A stretch of 64,000 bases of DNA from Litorimonas sp964565335 (GTDB lineage Bacteria; Pseudomonadota; Alphaproteobacteria; Caulobacterales; Maricaulaceae), in NCBI GenBank assembly GCA_964565335.1, contig CAZMEN010000007.1, forward strand, positions 6,091-70,090. Reading direction: 5' to 3'. A program made the position numbers and the translations under genes. How positions within the stretch are numbered: the first letter of the stretch is position 1; every line of letters begins with the position of its first letter. Positions 10,401 to 19,160 of this stretch are shown in pieces. The notes under the pieces are model-generated. The model was not told where the DNA came from and made no database searches. It worked only from the letters and a program-made list of their open reading frames with translations.

Positions 10401-10694
10401 AGTGGTACAGCCTATTATCAAATCGGCAAGCTCGATACATCGATCATCTATAAGTATCGCGATAACTATTTCCAGCCTGCTACGTCTGATGGCACGCGTC
10501 TACGCTACATTGGCTCCGTCGGTGTTTGGGAAGCGCGTGCAGCGTATAAAATCAACGATAACTTCCGAGTTTCTGTTGAAGCGATTAATATATTTGATGC
10601 CGAAAAAGAGCAGTTCCAATGGGTTCAGGATAACCAGTATGAAGTGAACTCATACGGCCCGAGAATCTTCTTCGGTCTCCGTGGTCGCTTCTAA
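7455..10694 (+). CDS. TonB-dependent receptor, probably for alginate oligosaccharides (2)
   Basis: A 1079-residue outer-membrane receptor from the ATG at 7455, chosen because GGGGAAG lies 6 nt upstream and a signal peptide (1-35, ending AAFA-QDT) starts there; the frame extends upstream to 7395 without either. A TonB-box-like DDEVIVTGTRQ follows cleavage, then the plug (IPALSIGEALESVTGV, EVSIRGLGPYLSSTVING) and a barrel ending FFGLRGRF. It differs strongly from receptor 1, so the pair may take up oligomers of different size or M/G content (inference). It is a single-gene transcription unit with the locus-type operator in front and a strong terminator behind. Caulobacter-type receptor family. 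Confidence 0.92.
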   Translation: MNTTHPKSICRKAVKSLLLTGSSFAVLAMSQAAFAQDTSAEDDEVIVTGTRQVIQDSIALKRNNTQIVDGLSANEIGDIPALSIGEALESVTGVASHRENGGATEVSIRGLGPYLSSTVINGRVVGNGSGDRSVNFSQFPSELVNKLAVFKTQDASQIEGGVAGQIQIETLRPLEYGKRRIQGEIKGNINPDQLNQEDTEAGDIGYRGTLSYVDQFELGTGDIGISIGAQRSDISQPEAEIRSTSNFGSSSFACIVRPDPADELGIGFTNNPIESNRDCEDFRAPNSAGGDNNNIGVVTSVNPTGDARLDAIDFSSPFVLVPSQRHFRQNDTRDERDAIFGAIQWQPNDRWDINLDAQWSERSQSEQRNDLTFNGWKRNDSSLGGIPGFTSNPSSVDLLQFTESGAITNAFTENTIEVQGGDFQRVETFESIGLNGSYDVSDRLTVSADVAYSNVERTEQAIEFRIQSDKTPTIEFNTSSGIPLYTLYDEEFDVNDHDNYVDRLRVRVDNDLFRQNEFLSGRFDVDYDLNKGIFTNVEAGVRYAGQKFFSVPGGADTFDGSRGRTSFEIENDGEFTFNGSEVVDDDSSDADAAPFVDIIAATNQACRGEFPERDFLSNLRGNNNLVTQVASDGTVIGTTNSWGVFDARCVANTSIAAINQQIDLINRLALETNGANAPQISAFSTDTPELVADTARTVDVQEDTLALYAMANYETSFDGLPLRGNVGMRVVNTEVTSNSFRQGYEITQTGNEFTIAEVGVPVPVLSKSDYTTLLPSFSAILDLSDDKLVRFGAFRALSRADPADMGFDRSFTVQNEVDGEGITNRDDLIRNVSATGSPEIGPLTSWNIDLGYEWYPNDDSIFAVSTYYKQFKGGFENIVQNETYIVDGQEITRPVGGLQQVGEDTSSLFGVEITGSHRFSYLPGYLSGLGVKASYNHASSDFEFEDSLYGNIFERDLAGNSVQTNVGIVAPGGLPGLSENVFSGTAYYQIGKLDTSIIYKYRDNYFQPATSDGTRLRYIGSVGVWEARAAYKINDNFRVSVEAINIFDAEKEQFQWVQDNQYEVNSYGPRIFFGLRGRF

Positions 10695-10706
10695 AAACGA
10701 CTTTTG

Positions 10707-10750
10707 AAAAAGCGTAACTTTCTAATTTGAAAGTTACGCTTTTCTTTTTC
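10707..10750 (+). terminator. Rho-independent terminator of receptor 2
   Basis: A perfect 12-bp stem (AGCGTAACTTTC / GAAAGTTACGCT), extended by A-T pairs, with a 6-base loop and a T-rich tail (TTTTCTTTTTC). Confidence 0.92.
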
Positions 10751-10754
10751 TAAA

Positions 10755-10797
10755 ATTGGTATAGGTAATAAGGTGGAAATCAAGAGATTGGTATAGG
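10755..10797 (+). promoter_or_regulatory. Direct-repeat half-operators upstream of the regulator gene
   Basis: ATTGGTATAGG occurs twice (10755-10765 and 10787-10797), 32 bp apart, about three helical turns. Each contains the ATTGGT arm of the locus operator but not the full palindrome. The second copy ends 7 bp before the GTG start, so binding there would block transcription or initiation. Autoregulation of the GntR gene is inferred. Confidence 0.55.
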
Positions 10798-10804
10798 ATT
10801 TATT

Positions 10805-11551
10805 GTGGCTGAGAAGCGTTTATATCATACGGTAGCAAACCGCATTATCGAATTAATTGACTCAGGTGTCTTTCCTCCGGGAAGCCGTTTACCCGGTGAG
10901 CGTGATTTGGCGGAGCAATTCGGCGTTAGCCGTGTGGCCGTTCGGGAGGCGGAGATTGCGCTACAGGCACAGGGTCGGCTCAAGATTAAAGTTGGGTCCG
11001 GGGCTTATGTTCTCGATGCGAGCGAGGTACCGCTAAATGGTTTGCCGAAAGTCGGCCCTTTTGAATTAACAGAAGCTCGGGCATTGTTCGAAGCCGAGTC
11101 AGCCGCTTTGGCAGCGCCCATTATAACCGATGAGAGCCTTCTCGAGCTTGAGCGTTACATTGATATCATGTCTGGGAAAATCCAGGGGGAAATGAGCGCA
11201 GATGACGCCGATGAGGCTTTTCACCTCACAATTGCCAAGGCCACAAATAATCACGCAATCGTGTTTGTGATTGACGCTATGTGGAAGATGCGAACCGAAG
11301 CAGCAGAGCTGCAAAGAGTATATAAAAAGGTCTGTGACAAGGATTCGAGTCACCGTGAGGATGAACATAAGGCCATATTGGTGGCTTTAAAACAGCGCGA
11401 TTCTTCGGCGGCCCGTATCGCTATGAGGGCCCATTTCACACGGATGATTGAGGCATTGCTCGTCGCGTCTGAAGAGGAGGCCTATCAGGAAGTTAAGCGC
11501 AAGGCCTCAGAGAGTCGGTCGCGTTTCCTCCTAACGAAGCAAATCTCCTGA
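10805..11551 (+). CDS. GntR-family (FadR/FCD subgroup) regulator of the alginate locus
   Basis: A 248-residue DNA-binding protein with a GTG start. A winged helix (about 5-72: PPGSRLPGERDLAEQFGVSR, then VAVREAEIALQAQGRL, KVGSGAYV) is followed by an all-helical FCD ligand domain (about 85-220) with the usual metal-site residues: D/H in DEAFHLTIA, H in DEHKAI and H in RAHFTRM. FCD regulators of the UxuR/ExuR/KdgR type sense uronates or 2-keto-3-deoxy acids and bind TTGGT/ACCAA palindromes, which is what stands in front of four transcription units here. A breakdown product such as KDG or DEH is the probable effector (inference). It lies between the receptor genes and the lyase operon; direct-repeat half-sites overlap its own start region. 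Confidence 0.9.
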   Translation: MAEKRLYHTVANRIIELIDSGVFPPGSRLPGERDLAEQFGVSRVAVREAEIALQAQGRLKIKVGSGAYVLDASEVPLNGLPKVGPFELTEARALFEAESAALAAPIITDESLLELERYIDIMSGKIQGEMSADDADEAFHLTIAKATNNHAIVFVIDAMWKMRTEAAELQRVYKKVCDKDSSHREDEHKAILVALKQRDSSAARIAMRAHFTRMIEALLVASEEEAYQEVKRKASESRSRFLLTKQIS

Positions 11552-11596
11552 TTATCTATACCAATATTCAAAATTGGTTTTAATTATTGGTTGACA
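11550..11596 (+). promoter_or_regulatory. Degenerate GntR-type operator plus -35-like element, lyase operon
   Basis: A right arm ACCAATA (11560-11566) with a degraded left arm, then AAATTGGTT (11571-11579), exactly 11 bp, TTGACA (11591-11596). The spacing is the same as at 7345 although the upstream palindrome has lost one arm. It lies about 100 bp before the PL6 start. Confidence 0.6.
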
Positions 11597-11695
11597 CACC
11601 GGCATAATTTTTCGATATTTCAAACAATCAGAAAAATATTAATGAGGTGAGGTACGCGGTTAAGCTACTGTCTTGCGATGCTTGGGGATTGGGAC

Positions 11696-13951
11696 ATGTC
11701 AGCGCTTTTGAAACGTTTGAGTTATATGACGCTCCTTCCGCTCGGCCTAATGGTCGCGGGGTGCGGCGCGTCAAATGAAGGTCTGACCGTTAAGGATCAA
11801 GACGCTTTTGCAGAGGCCGTCAAAAATGCGCAGCCCGGTGATGTCATCACCTTGGCGAACGGCACTTGGAATGATTTTGAAATCCTTTTCACTGGCAAAG
11901 GCGAAGCCGATAACCCCATCACATTGACGGCCGAAACCAAAGGTAAAGTCATCCTGTCAGGGCAATCAAACTTGCGCCTAGCTGGTGAGTATCTGGAAGT
12001 TTCAGGGCTGGTCTTTAAGGACGGCTATACACCCACAAGTGAAGTTATCTCTTTTCGCGCGAGCAAAAATAATTTCGCCAATCATTCGCGTGTGACCGAA
12101 GTCGTTATCGATAATTTTAACAATCCTGAGCGTCATGAGGTCGATTCCTGGGTAATGATGTATGGGAAGCATAACCGTTTCGACCAAAACCATCTTGTGG
12201 GTAAGAAAAACAAGGGCGTCACAATGGCTGTTCGTCTGACAGAAGATGAGAGCCGCGAAAATTACCACCGTATCGATAACAACTATTTCGGCCCGCGTTC
12301 AATTCTAGGCTCAAATGGCGGAGAAACCTTACGTATTGGTACTAGCCATCATTCTCGGAAAGATAGCTATACAACGGTAGAAAATAATTATTTTTAAAGC
12401 GCGGATGGTGAGCTGGAAATCATCTCTAACAAGTCGGGGCGGAACGAATTTAAGAATAACACATTTTATGAATCTCGAGGCACGCTCACTATGCGGCACG
12501 GGAATAATAATCTTGTCGAAGGCAATGTTTTCTTCGGTAATAATGCTGATCACACAGGGGGAATTCGGGTCATTAATGCGGGGCAAACGATCCGAAACAA
12601 TTACATGGAGGGCCTTAAGGGTACGCGCTTTGGGGGCGCTTTAGTCGTGATGAACGGCGTACCTAACGGGCCAATCAATCGCTATGATCCGGTTAAAAAT
12701 GCTCTCATTGAGAAAAATAGCCTTATCAATAGTGATAACATCCAATTGGGAGCGGGAAGTGACGAAGAACGAAGTGGCCCTCCGTCGGATAGCCGTTTTG
12801 AAGATAATCTGATTTATAATGATGATGGTCGGGATGTTTTTACTGTCTATGATGACATGTCCGGCATTGCTTTCAGTAACAACGTGTTGGGCCCGCAAGA
12901 ACCACCGAGCTTTACGGATGGGTTTAAACGCGCGGATATTACATTAGAGCGCGCCGAGAATGGCTTGATGTATCCTGTAGGAGGTGTCGAAGTCGGTGTT
13001 TCTCGTGATATTGCTGTGACTCAAAAAGAAACGACAGGGCCGTCTTGGTATCCTAAGGCCGAACCTATTATTGCCTTCGGTTCTGGTCAGACACACCGCG
13101 TTGAGCCAGGCAAGAATGCTATATTCGATACGGTGCGTAAAGCGGCTGCGGGCGATGTAATCGTTCTAAGTGCGGGCGATTATGTGGTCGGTAAGTTTCT
13201 TAAATTGGATAAACCACTGACCTTTAAAGGTGAGGGTGATGTTAACCTGACCTTTGAACGTTCTGCCCTTTTCCAAATTGAAAATGGCGGTAGTTTGCAA
13301 ATTATGGGTCTGGACATTTCGGGCGCAGATAGCCCTGATAACGCAGGTAATTCTGTAATTCGCACGAGCCCTTATTCCATGTTGGATAATTATCGACTGG
13401 AAATCATCGATACGAATTTCTCCGATATTGATATCAATCATTCTTTCAACATTGTCTCAGTCGCTAAGGGGACCTTTGCTGATAACATCTTGATCAAAAA
13501 CTCGACATTCAAAGACATTAGCGGGTCAGTTTTGAAGTTGAACAAAGAAGATGATGATTACGGCATTTATAATGCTGAATATGTGACGATTGAGAATTCT
13601 AAATTCGAAAACATCGGACAAGAATTAATCAGTTTTTATAGGGGCGGTACGGATGAAAGTACCTTCGGCCCTCATTTCGAAATGCATAATTCAGAGGTCA
13701 TCGGTGTTGGTTCTGATAAACGGAACAAATCAAAGTCATCGCTCCTGCTACACGGTGTTCAAGTCACGAATATCTCTGGCAACACATTTAAAGAGAGCAA
13801 GCCTTTCATAATCAACCATACTGTGGGTGAGCCTAAAACTAAGATTTACGATAATAAGTTTAGCGAAGTGGCTGCGCCGCGTGTTGCTGAGTTAAATAGT
13901 GTTCTGGAGAATACAGCCGTTATCAAAAATAATATGGGGCTTAATCCATGA
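11696..13951 (+). pseudogene. Alginate lyase PL6 (chondroitinase-B-like), interrupted by an in-frame stop
   Basis: One continuous reading frame of 751 sense codons plus one internal TAA (12395-12397, codon 234). The start at 11696 was chosen for its GGGGA box and lipoprotein signal (MVAGC, Cys near 22); an ATG at 11678 is in the same frame. The protein is a two-domain PL6 beta-helix lyase, which cuts alginate by beta-elimination. Right after the stop come the motifs DGELEIISNKS and LTMRHGN. Glu239, Glu241, Lys246 and Arg267 have the same spacing as the Ca ligands and catalytic Lys/Arg described for the PL6 enzyme AlyGC (E213, E215, K220, R241). The N-terminal piece (233 residues) has no catalytic site, and the next ATG (12491) is already past the Lys, so neither piece should work. 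Its final TGA overlaps the PL17 start. Confidence 0.88.
12395..12397 (+). other. Premature TAA stop within PL6 gene
   Basis: The codon falls in NNYF-stop-SADGELEI. The frame and PL6 similarity continue without shift on both sides. One base change from a Tyr (TAT/TAC), Glu, Gln or Lys codon would create it. It may be a real nonsense mutation or a consensus error in a draft assembly. Confidence 0.85.
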
Positions 13952-16140
13952 TGCGCAAATTATTCTATGTCACTGCAGCAGCCAGTCTTACTGCCATGAC
14001 GATATCTGGCTGTAATGTTGAAACGCCAAAATCTGTTTCGCAAAATTCAGCGTCTCACTCTGTTTATCAAGGCGTGACTTTTGATACGGTGTTGCAGGCT
14101 GCTCAAAAGAAACTTGATGCCCAGATGGCTTTGCCGATGACTATTCCTGTGCCGAAAGACCCAGGCGGCGGCTATACCCATGAAAAGCATAAAGCCAATT
14201 CCACGTTAATCTATGAAGCGGGGCAAATTTACAAACTCGGCGGCGAAGAAAAATATGCGGATTATGTCGGCAAGTTCCTGCTCGCCTATGCTGATGTTTA
14301 TCCCGGCTGGGAATTGCATCCCGCCAAAAAAGAGCAATCACCGGGCCGTATGTTCTGGCAGAACTTAAATGAAAGCATGTTTCTGCTAAATATTTCTCAG
14401 AGCTACGCCGCGATTAAAGACACGCTGACCCAAGAGCAGCGCGATAAAATCGAAACAGATTTACTTCGGAATATGGCGGACTTCCTCTCGGTTGGGGCTC
14501 CGGAAACATTTAACAAAGTGCACAATCACGGAACATGGGCGACCGCTGCTGTCGGCCTTACGGGCTACGCTATTGGCTATGATGAATATGTTCAGCAAGC
14601 CTTGTTGGGCCTTGATAAATCGGGCGAGGCGGGTTTCCTCAAACAAATGGACGTGCTGTTCTCGCCGGAAGGCTATTACAATGAGGGGCCTTATTACCAG
14701 CGCTTCGCTATGATGCCATTTGTGATTTTTGCGCAGGAAGTTCAGCGCAATAATCCGGAGATCAAAATCTTTGAAAAGCGCGACGGTATTTTGATGACGG
14801 CCATCTACGCGCTCATACAGCAAAATTATGGGGGGCTGTTTTTCCCCATTAATGACGCGATTAAAGATAAAGGTATCGCGACCAGAGAGCTCGTGCACGG
14901 TGTTGCTATTGCCTATGATTTGACGGGTGATAAAGGTTTGCTATCCGTGGCTCAGGCGCAAGGGCGTTTCATGCTCACACCTGAAAGCCGTAAGGTTTCG
15001 AGAGACCTCGCCGCCGGAAAAGCCGAACCTTTCGATTACAACACAATGCGGCTTGGCGACGGGGTAGATGGTACAGAGGGCGCGCTGGATATTCTTCGCG
15101 CTTCCAAAGACCCCAATGATTTGGTTGTTGTGGCCAAGAACACCTCGCAAGGTCTCGGCCACGGTCACTTCGATAAAATGGGAATCTTGGTTTATGATCA
15201 AGGGAAAGAGGTTTTCCCTGATTACGGCGCGGCTCGTTTTCTCAATATCGAAGCGAAATATGGCGGTCATTATCTTGCGGAAAATAACAAATACGCGAAA
15301 CAGACAATAGCGCATAGTGCCCTCGTCGTTGACGAGACGAGCCATTTCAATGGCGATGTTCGGGTCGGCAATAAAAATGCTCCGATTCTTGGGCCATTTG
15401 TAAACGATAGCGATCTGAAAATCACAACGGCCTCAATTGAAACAGCATATGACGATGTTGCCTTTGATCGCACTGTTGCGATTATCAAAGATAAGGCTTT
15501 TGAGAATCCGGTCATTATTGATTTGGTCGAAGCGCATTCGGAAGGCATTCATCAATATGATCTGCCTTTTCATTATAATGGGCAGCTCATTGATACGAAT
15601 TTCGAGTTAGCAGCCTATGCTGATACACGCTCGCCTTTGGGGTACAAGAACGGGTATGAATATTTGTGGAAGGTCGCGGCCAGCAAAGCCGTGGAGGGTC
15701 TTTCCCAAGTTACATTCCTACTGGATTCGCGTTTCTATTCAGTGACGTCGTCAGTGCCGAAAAATACCGAGGTTATCTTCACTGAAACAGGTGCAAATGA
15801 TCCGAATTTCAACTTACGGCGCGAGCCGGGTTTCATATTGCGCAGCCGCAAAGCGGACGGTGTTTCTTATGCGTCTGTAATCGAGCCGCATGGAGAATAT
15901 AATGGAACAGTTGAATATACGCTGGAGAGTTACAGCCGCGTCAAATCCGTAAAGCATTTTGAAAACGGTGGGGACGAACTTATTTTAGTGGAAACGAAGG
16001 CCGGCGAAGTTGTTGGTCTTGGCATTTCAGGTGATGCTGATAAAGCTAACGAACATTCAATCGACGCATTGGGCAAAACATATAGCTGGAATGGGCCTTA
16101 TAAATTATTCCACTCCGCCGCGCACAAAGAGGAAAATTAA
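13948..16140 (+). CDS. Oligoalginate lyase, PL17 family, lipoprotein
   Basis: A 730-residue exo-acting alginate lyase that releases unsaturated monouronate from oligomers. Lipoprotein signal (TISGC, Cys22), so it is probably anchored in the periplasm. An alpha/alpha-barrel domain (about 45-370) is followed by a heparinase II/III-like beta-sandwich (about 390-720). VHNHGTW (Asn193, His194) and YNEGPYYQRF (Tyr250) match in spacing the N201/H202/Y258 active site described for Saccharophagus Alg17C. The ATG overlaps the TGA of the PL6 frame (ATGA), so translation of the two genes is probably coupled. The PL6 stop codon could therefore lower PL17 expression by polarity, although translation can restart downstream. 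The kdgF start follows after 2 bp. Confidence 0.93.
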   Translation: MMRKLFYVTAAASLTAMTISGCNVETPKSVSQNSASHSVYQGVTFDTVLQAAQKKLDAQMALPMTIPVPKDPGGGYTHEKHKANSTLIYEAGQIYKLGGEEKYADYVGKFLLAYADVYPGWELHPAKKEQSPGRMFWQNLNESMFLLNISQSYAAIKDTLTQEQRDKIETDLLRNMADFLSVGAPETFNKVHNHGTWATAAVGLTGYAIGYDEYVQQALLGLDKSGEAGFLKQMDVLFSPEGYYNEGPYYQRFAMMPFVIFAQEVQRNNPEIKIFEKRDGILMTAIYALIQQNYGGLFFPINDAIKDKGIATRELVHGVAIAYDLTGDKGLLSVAQAQGRFMLTPESRKVSRDLAAGKAEPFDYNTMRLGDGVDGTEGALDILRASKDPNDLVVVAKNTSQGLGHGHFDKMGILVYDQGKEVFPDYGAARFLNIEAKYGGHYLAENNKYAKQTIAHSALVVDETSHFNGDVRVGNKNAPILGPFVNDSDLKITTASIETAYDDVAFDRTVAIIKDKAFENPVIIDLVEAHSEGIHQYDLPFHYNGQLIDTNFELAAYADTRSPLGYKNGYEYLWKVAASKAVEGLSQVTFLLDSRFYSVTSSVPKNTEVIFTETGANDPNFNLRREPGFILRSRKADGVSYASVIEPHGEYNGTVEYTLESYSRVKSVKHFENGGDELILVETKAGEVVGLGISGDADKANEHSIDALGKTYSWNGPYKLFHSAAHKEEN

Positions 16141-16142
16141 TC

Positions 16143-16502
16143 ATGCAAAGTTCTAATTTTGTATTCGACAAAGATGTCCCAAAAGAAGATGTGGATCCAG
16201 GGATTAAGCGACAAATTTTGAGTCACAGTGACGATATTATGCTCGTTAAGGCGACGTTTGAAACTGGGGCAGAGGGTTATATGCATGAGCATTACCATAG
16301 CCAGATTGCGTATGTGGAAAGCGGTGTCTTTGATGTGACTGTAGATGGCGAAACAAAAAGATTAAAGGCGGGCGACAGTTTTTTAATGACGCCTCACGTC
16401 ATGCATGGGGCAATCTGCATAGAAGCGGGCGTATTACTCGACATGTTCTCGCCTATCCGCGAAGATTTTTTTGAGAATTATAAAAAGGGAAATTTCTCTT
16501 AA
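16143..16502 (+). CDS. kdgF: KdgF-type cupin, unsaturated uronate ring-opening enzyme
   Basis: A 119-residue single-domain cupin. KdgF converts the 4,5-unsaturated monouronate released by exolyases into the linear ketouronate (DEH/DKI). The metal site is visible as HEHYHSQ (48-54) and a later His in TPHVMHG (about 85-88), in the usual cupin spacing with the EGYMHEH and ESGVFDVTVDG strands. There is no signal peptide, so it acts in the cytoplasm. It starts 2 bp after the PL17 stop and is clearly in the same operon. Length and motif order are normal for the family. Confidence 0.9.
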   Translation: MQSSNFVFDKDVPKEDVDPGIKRQILSHSDDIMLVKATFETGAEGYMHEHYHSQIAYVESGVFDVTVDGETKRLKAGDSFLMTPHVMHGAICIEAGVLLDMFSPIREDFFENYKKGNFS

Positions 16503-16619
16503 AGAGTAATTTTCAGCGTAATTTGGACGTAAGGTCGGCGAAGAATAGAGGCATTGGTTGCCTTGTTAAATTATCAAACCGACGCATCAATAAATAAAAA
16601 GGGCAATAGGGGAAACATT

Positions 16620-17960
16620 ATGGCGGATACAATCCAAACGAAGCGCAAGACCAAGGGGAAGCTCAGATGGGCTGTTGTTGGTCTTGTGGCTTTGGCGACT
16701 ATTATTAATTATATTGATCGCCAGACGTTGAGCGTTTTGTGGCCAACGGAGATTGCGCCCGAGCTTTTCCCCGATATGGATGCGGACGGGCATAAGGGTC
16801 TCTATGCTCAAATTTCTATTGTTTTCGTTTTTGCTTACGCCTTTGGCCAAGCCATTTTCGGAAAGATATTTGATTGGATAGGCACGCGCTTAGGCTTTGT
16901 ACTGTCCATCGCCGTTTGGTCGCTGGCGACAATCGCTCATGCTTTTGCAAAAGGTGTTACTTCATTCGCCATTGCGCGGGGTGTGTTGGGCGTCGCGGAA
17001 GCGGGCAACTGGCCCGGCGCAGCTAAAGCCAATGCTGAATGGTTTCCAGTTAATGAGCGAGCCTTTGCGCAGGGTATATTTAACTCTGGCGCCGCGATTG
17101 GCGGTATTATTTCTATCCCGCTGATCGGTTACCTGGCTTTGTTCTTTAGCTGGCAGTTTATTTTCATTGCTGTGGGGGCTTTGGGCCTCATATGGCTAAT
17201 TCCTTGGTTGGTGATTGTGAAGGCTCCGCCGAAATATCATTCTTGGATTACAGATGATGAGCGCGATTACATTCTAAGTGGTCAACCTAATGAAGATTTG
17301 AACGAAGATGGCAATGTTGACGGTGGGTATAATCCAAACACAGCCGAGCTTTTAACACGCAAGCAAAGTTGGGGGGTTATTATCGCCTCTGCAGCGATTG
17401 ATCCGATTTGGTGGTTGTTCATCGTATGGATCCCGACCTATTTGTTTGAAGTCCATGGCTTTAACATGAAAGACTTGGTTGTCAGTGGTTGGGTGCCTTA
17501 TGTCGGTGCAATGTTTGGTGCTTGGTTCGGTGGCCTCTTGGCTCAAAACCGGATTGAGTCTGGATGGACCGTTGATAAAACACGTAAATTCGTAATCACT
17601 TTAGGCTGTTTAATCATGCTACCTTGTCTCTTGGCGCTTAGCGTTGCGGCGACGCCGGTCTTGGCCTTGACATTGATGTTCTTAATCTTGTTCGGCTTCC
17701 AAACAGCTATCGGTAACGTACAAACTTTGCCGAGTGATTTTTACGGTGGGAAGACTGTCGGTACGCTGTCAGGCTTTGCCGGAATGGCGGCTAAACTTGC
17801 CGGTGCCGGTATTATTGCCTTGGTTCCGATCATGACGGTTGGCGGAAACTACTTCTCCATCTTCATTTTAGGCGCTGTAATGGCCCTAACGGCGATTGCT
17901 GCCGTATGGCTTTTATGTGGGCATATTGCTCCGCTTAAGCCGAAAGATTATGCAAAGTAG
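16620..17960 (+). CDS. MFS transporter, ACS family (hexuronate / DEH uptake)
   Basis: A 446-residue inner-membrane protein with 12 predicted helices, similar to ExuT-like anion:cation symporters. The NYIDRQTLSVLWP motif in the first helix and GVAEAGNWPGAAKANAEWFP in helix 4 are typical of that family. The ATG at 16620 follows AGGGGAAAC; a longer frame from 16554 lacks an RBS and would add a polar leader. From its place between kdgF and the reductase, the likely substrate is the unsaturated monouronate or DEH released in the periplasm by PL17. It would be driven by a proton or sodium gradient. It is in the lyase operon, about 120 bp after kdgF. Confidence 0.9.
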   Translation: MADTIQTKRKTKGKLRWAVVGLVALATIINYIDRQTLSVLWPTEIAPELFPDMDADGHKGLYAQISIVFVFAYAFGQAIFGKIFDWIGTRLGFVLSIAVWSLATIAHAFAKGVTSFAIARGVLGVAEAGNWPGAAKANAEWFPVNERAFAQGIFNSGAAIGGIISIPLIGYLALFFSWQFIFIAVGALGLIWLIPWLVIVKAPPKYHSWITDDERDYILSGQPNEDLNEDGNVDGGYNPNTAELLTRKQSWGVIIASAAIDPIWWLFIVWIPTYLFEVHGFNMKDLVVSGWVPYVGAMFGAWFGGLLAQNRIESGWTVDKTRKFVITLGCLIMLPCLLALSVAATPVLALTLMFLILFGFQTAIGNVQTLPSDFYGGKTVGTLSGFAGMAAKLAGAGIIALVPIMTVGGNYFSIFILGAVMALTAIAAVWLLCGHIAPLKPKDYAK

Positions 17961-18087
17961 CAGTAATTAATAAGTAATTTGAGCCGCCTCGAGCCAATAT
18001 GGGTTGAGGCGTCTCACTATATTGAAATCGTAAATGGTATGGCTTTGAATTAGCTGAGAGAATACCGAAAATACTAGGAGTAAGTTA

Positions 18088-18969
18088 ATGTCTAAACCAG
18101 TCATAGGTTTCATCGGTCTCGGCCTGATGGGCGGCAACATGGTCGAAAATCTTCAGAAGCGAGGATTTGAGGTCATCGTTATGGATTTGAATAAAGACGC
18201 AGTCCAAAAGGTCCTTGACCGCGGTAACGCGAGTGAGGCTAAATCACCTAAAGAGTTAGCGGAGAAAGCTGACATTGTTGAGCTTTGCCTAACGACGTCT
18301 GCCGTTGTTGAAAAAATTGTCTATGACGATAACGGTATTCTAGCGGGTATCAAAAAAGGCTCTGTCCTGATTGATTTTGGTACGTCTATCCCTGCATCGA
18401 CGAAAAAAATTGGCGCCGCTTTGGCTGAAAAAGGTGTGGGCATGATTGACGCGCCTCTTGGCCGTACGCCGGCTCACGCGAAAGACGGCCTTCTGAATAT
18501 TATGGCGGCTGGAGATAAAGCCACATTTGATAAGTATGAAGGCATGCTTAAAGAGCAGGGCGAGAATGTGTTCTACCTCGGAGCGCTCGGCGCCGGTCAT
18601 ACCACCAAGCTGATCAACAACTTTATGGGCATGACAACCGTTACGGCGATGTCGCAAGCTTTTGCCGCTGCTGAACTGGCGGGCGTCGATCGTCAGCAGC
18701 TTTATGATATTATGTCATCTGGTCCGTCTAACTCACCATTCATGAAGTTCTGTAAGAATTACGCTGTCGACGGTGTGAGTGACCTCGGTTTCTCCATTAA
18801 CAATGCCAATAAAGATTTGGGCTATTTCGCGCAAATGGTCTCTGATTTAGGCTCTGTTTCTTTGGTCGCTGAAGCGACATCAAAGAGCTTACAGGCGGCC
18901 GTTGATGCGGGCATGGGCAATGGCAATGTTCCAGAAATCTTCGATTATTTCGTGAAACTAAAGAAATAA
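18088..18969 (+). CDS. Beta-hydroxyacid dehydrogenase family protein, probable DEH reductase
   Basis: A 293-residue NAD(P)-dependent enzyme of the 3-hydroxyisobutyrate/6-phosphogluconate dehydrogenase family. Rossmann motif GFIGLGLMGGNM (7-18); substrate loop at DAPLGRTPAHAKDG, where the usual SGG is replaced; catalytic Lys174 with Asn178 in GHTTKLINNFM. A perfect AGGAG lies 8 nt before the ATG. In alginate-degrading vibrios a member of this family (DehR) reduces DEH to 2-keto-3-deoxygluconate. That step is otherwise missing from this locus, so I infer the same role here. Tartronate semialdehyde or 3-hydroxyisobutyrate reduction are alternatives. The Asp35 after the second strand (VMDLN) suggests some NADH preference. 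Confidence 0.8.
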   Translation: MSKPVIGFIGLGLMGGNMVENLQKRGFEVIVMDLNKDAVQKVLDRGNASEAKSPKELAEKADIVELCLTTSAVVEKIVYDDNGILAGIKKGSVLIDFGTSIPASTKKIGAALAEKGVGMIDAPLGRTPAHAKDGLLNIMAAGDKATFDKYEGMLKEQGENVFYLGALGAGHTTKLINNFMGMTTVTAMSQAFAAAELAGVDRQQLYDIMSSGPSNSPFMKFCKNYAVDGVSDLGFSINNANKDLGYFAQMVSDLGSVSLVAEATSKSLQAAVDAGMGNGNVPEIFDYFVKLKK

Positions 18970-19042
18970 TTGAAGGTCAATCCCTGACTTGAATTCTAAC
19001 ATCCAAAGGAAAACTTATCACTTTTGGATGGTATGAAAAGAT

Positions 19043-19083
19043 AAAGGGGCTCAATGCGGTGCAACCGGGTTGAGCCCCCTTTA
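19043..19083 (+). terminator. Hairpin terminator after the DEH reductase gene
   Basis: A stem of about 12 bp (AAAGGGGCTCAA / TTGAGCCCCCTTT, one base slack) with a 15-base loop lies 74 bp after the stop. The T tract is short, so it may be partial or bidirectional. It separates the lyase operon from eda-kdgK. Confidence 0.65.
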
Positions 19084-19160
19084 ATAAATGAAGGCTTGGC
19101 CTTCCCTTTACGAACATCGTGTTACTTAAATCGTGACCTTATTCCTTACGGATAAAAGAT

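Noticed and set aside
11678..13951. Frameshift as the cause of the split PL6 gene
   Set aside because: Both parts are in the same reading frame and the PL6 motifs continue directly after the TAA; it is a nonsense codon, not an indel.
17977..18010. Terminator between the MFS transporter and reductase genes
   Set aside because: An imperfect stem (GCCTCGAGCC / GGGTTGAGGC) without a T tract; it may be an mRNA-processing hairpin but is not supported as a terminator.
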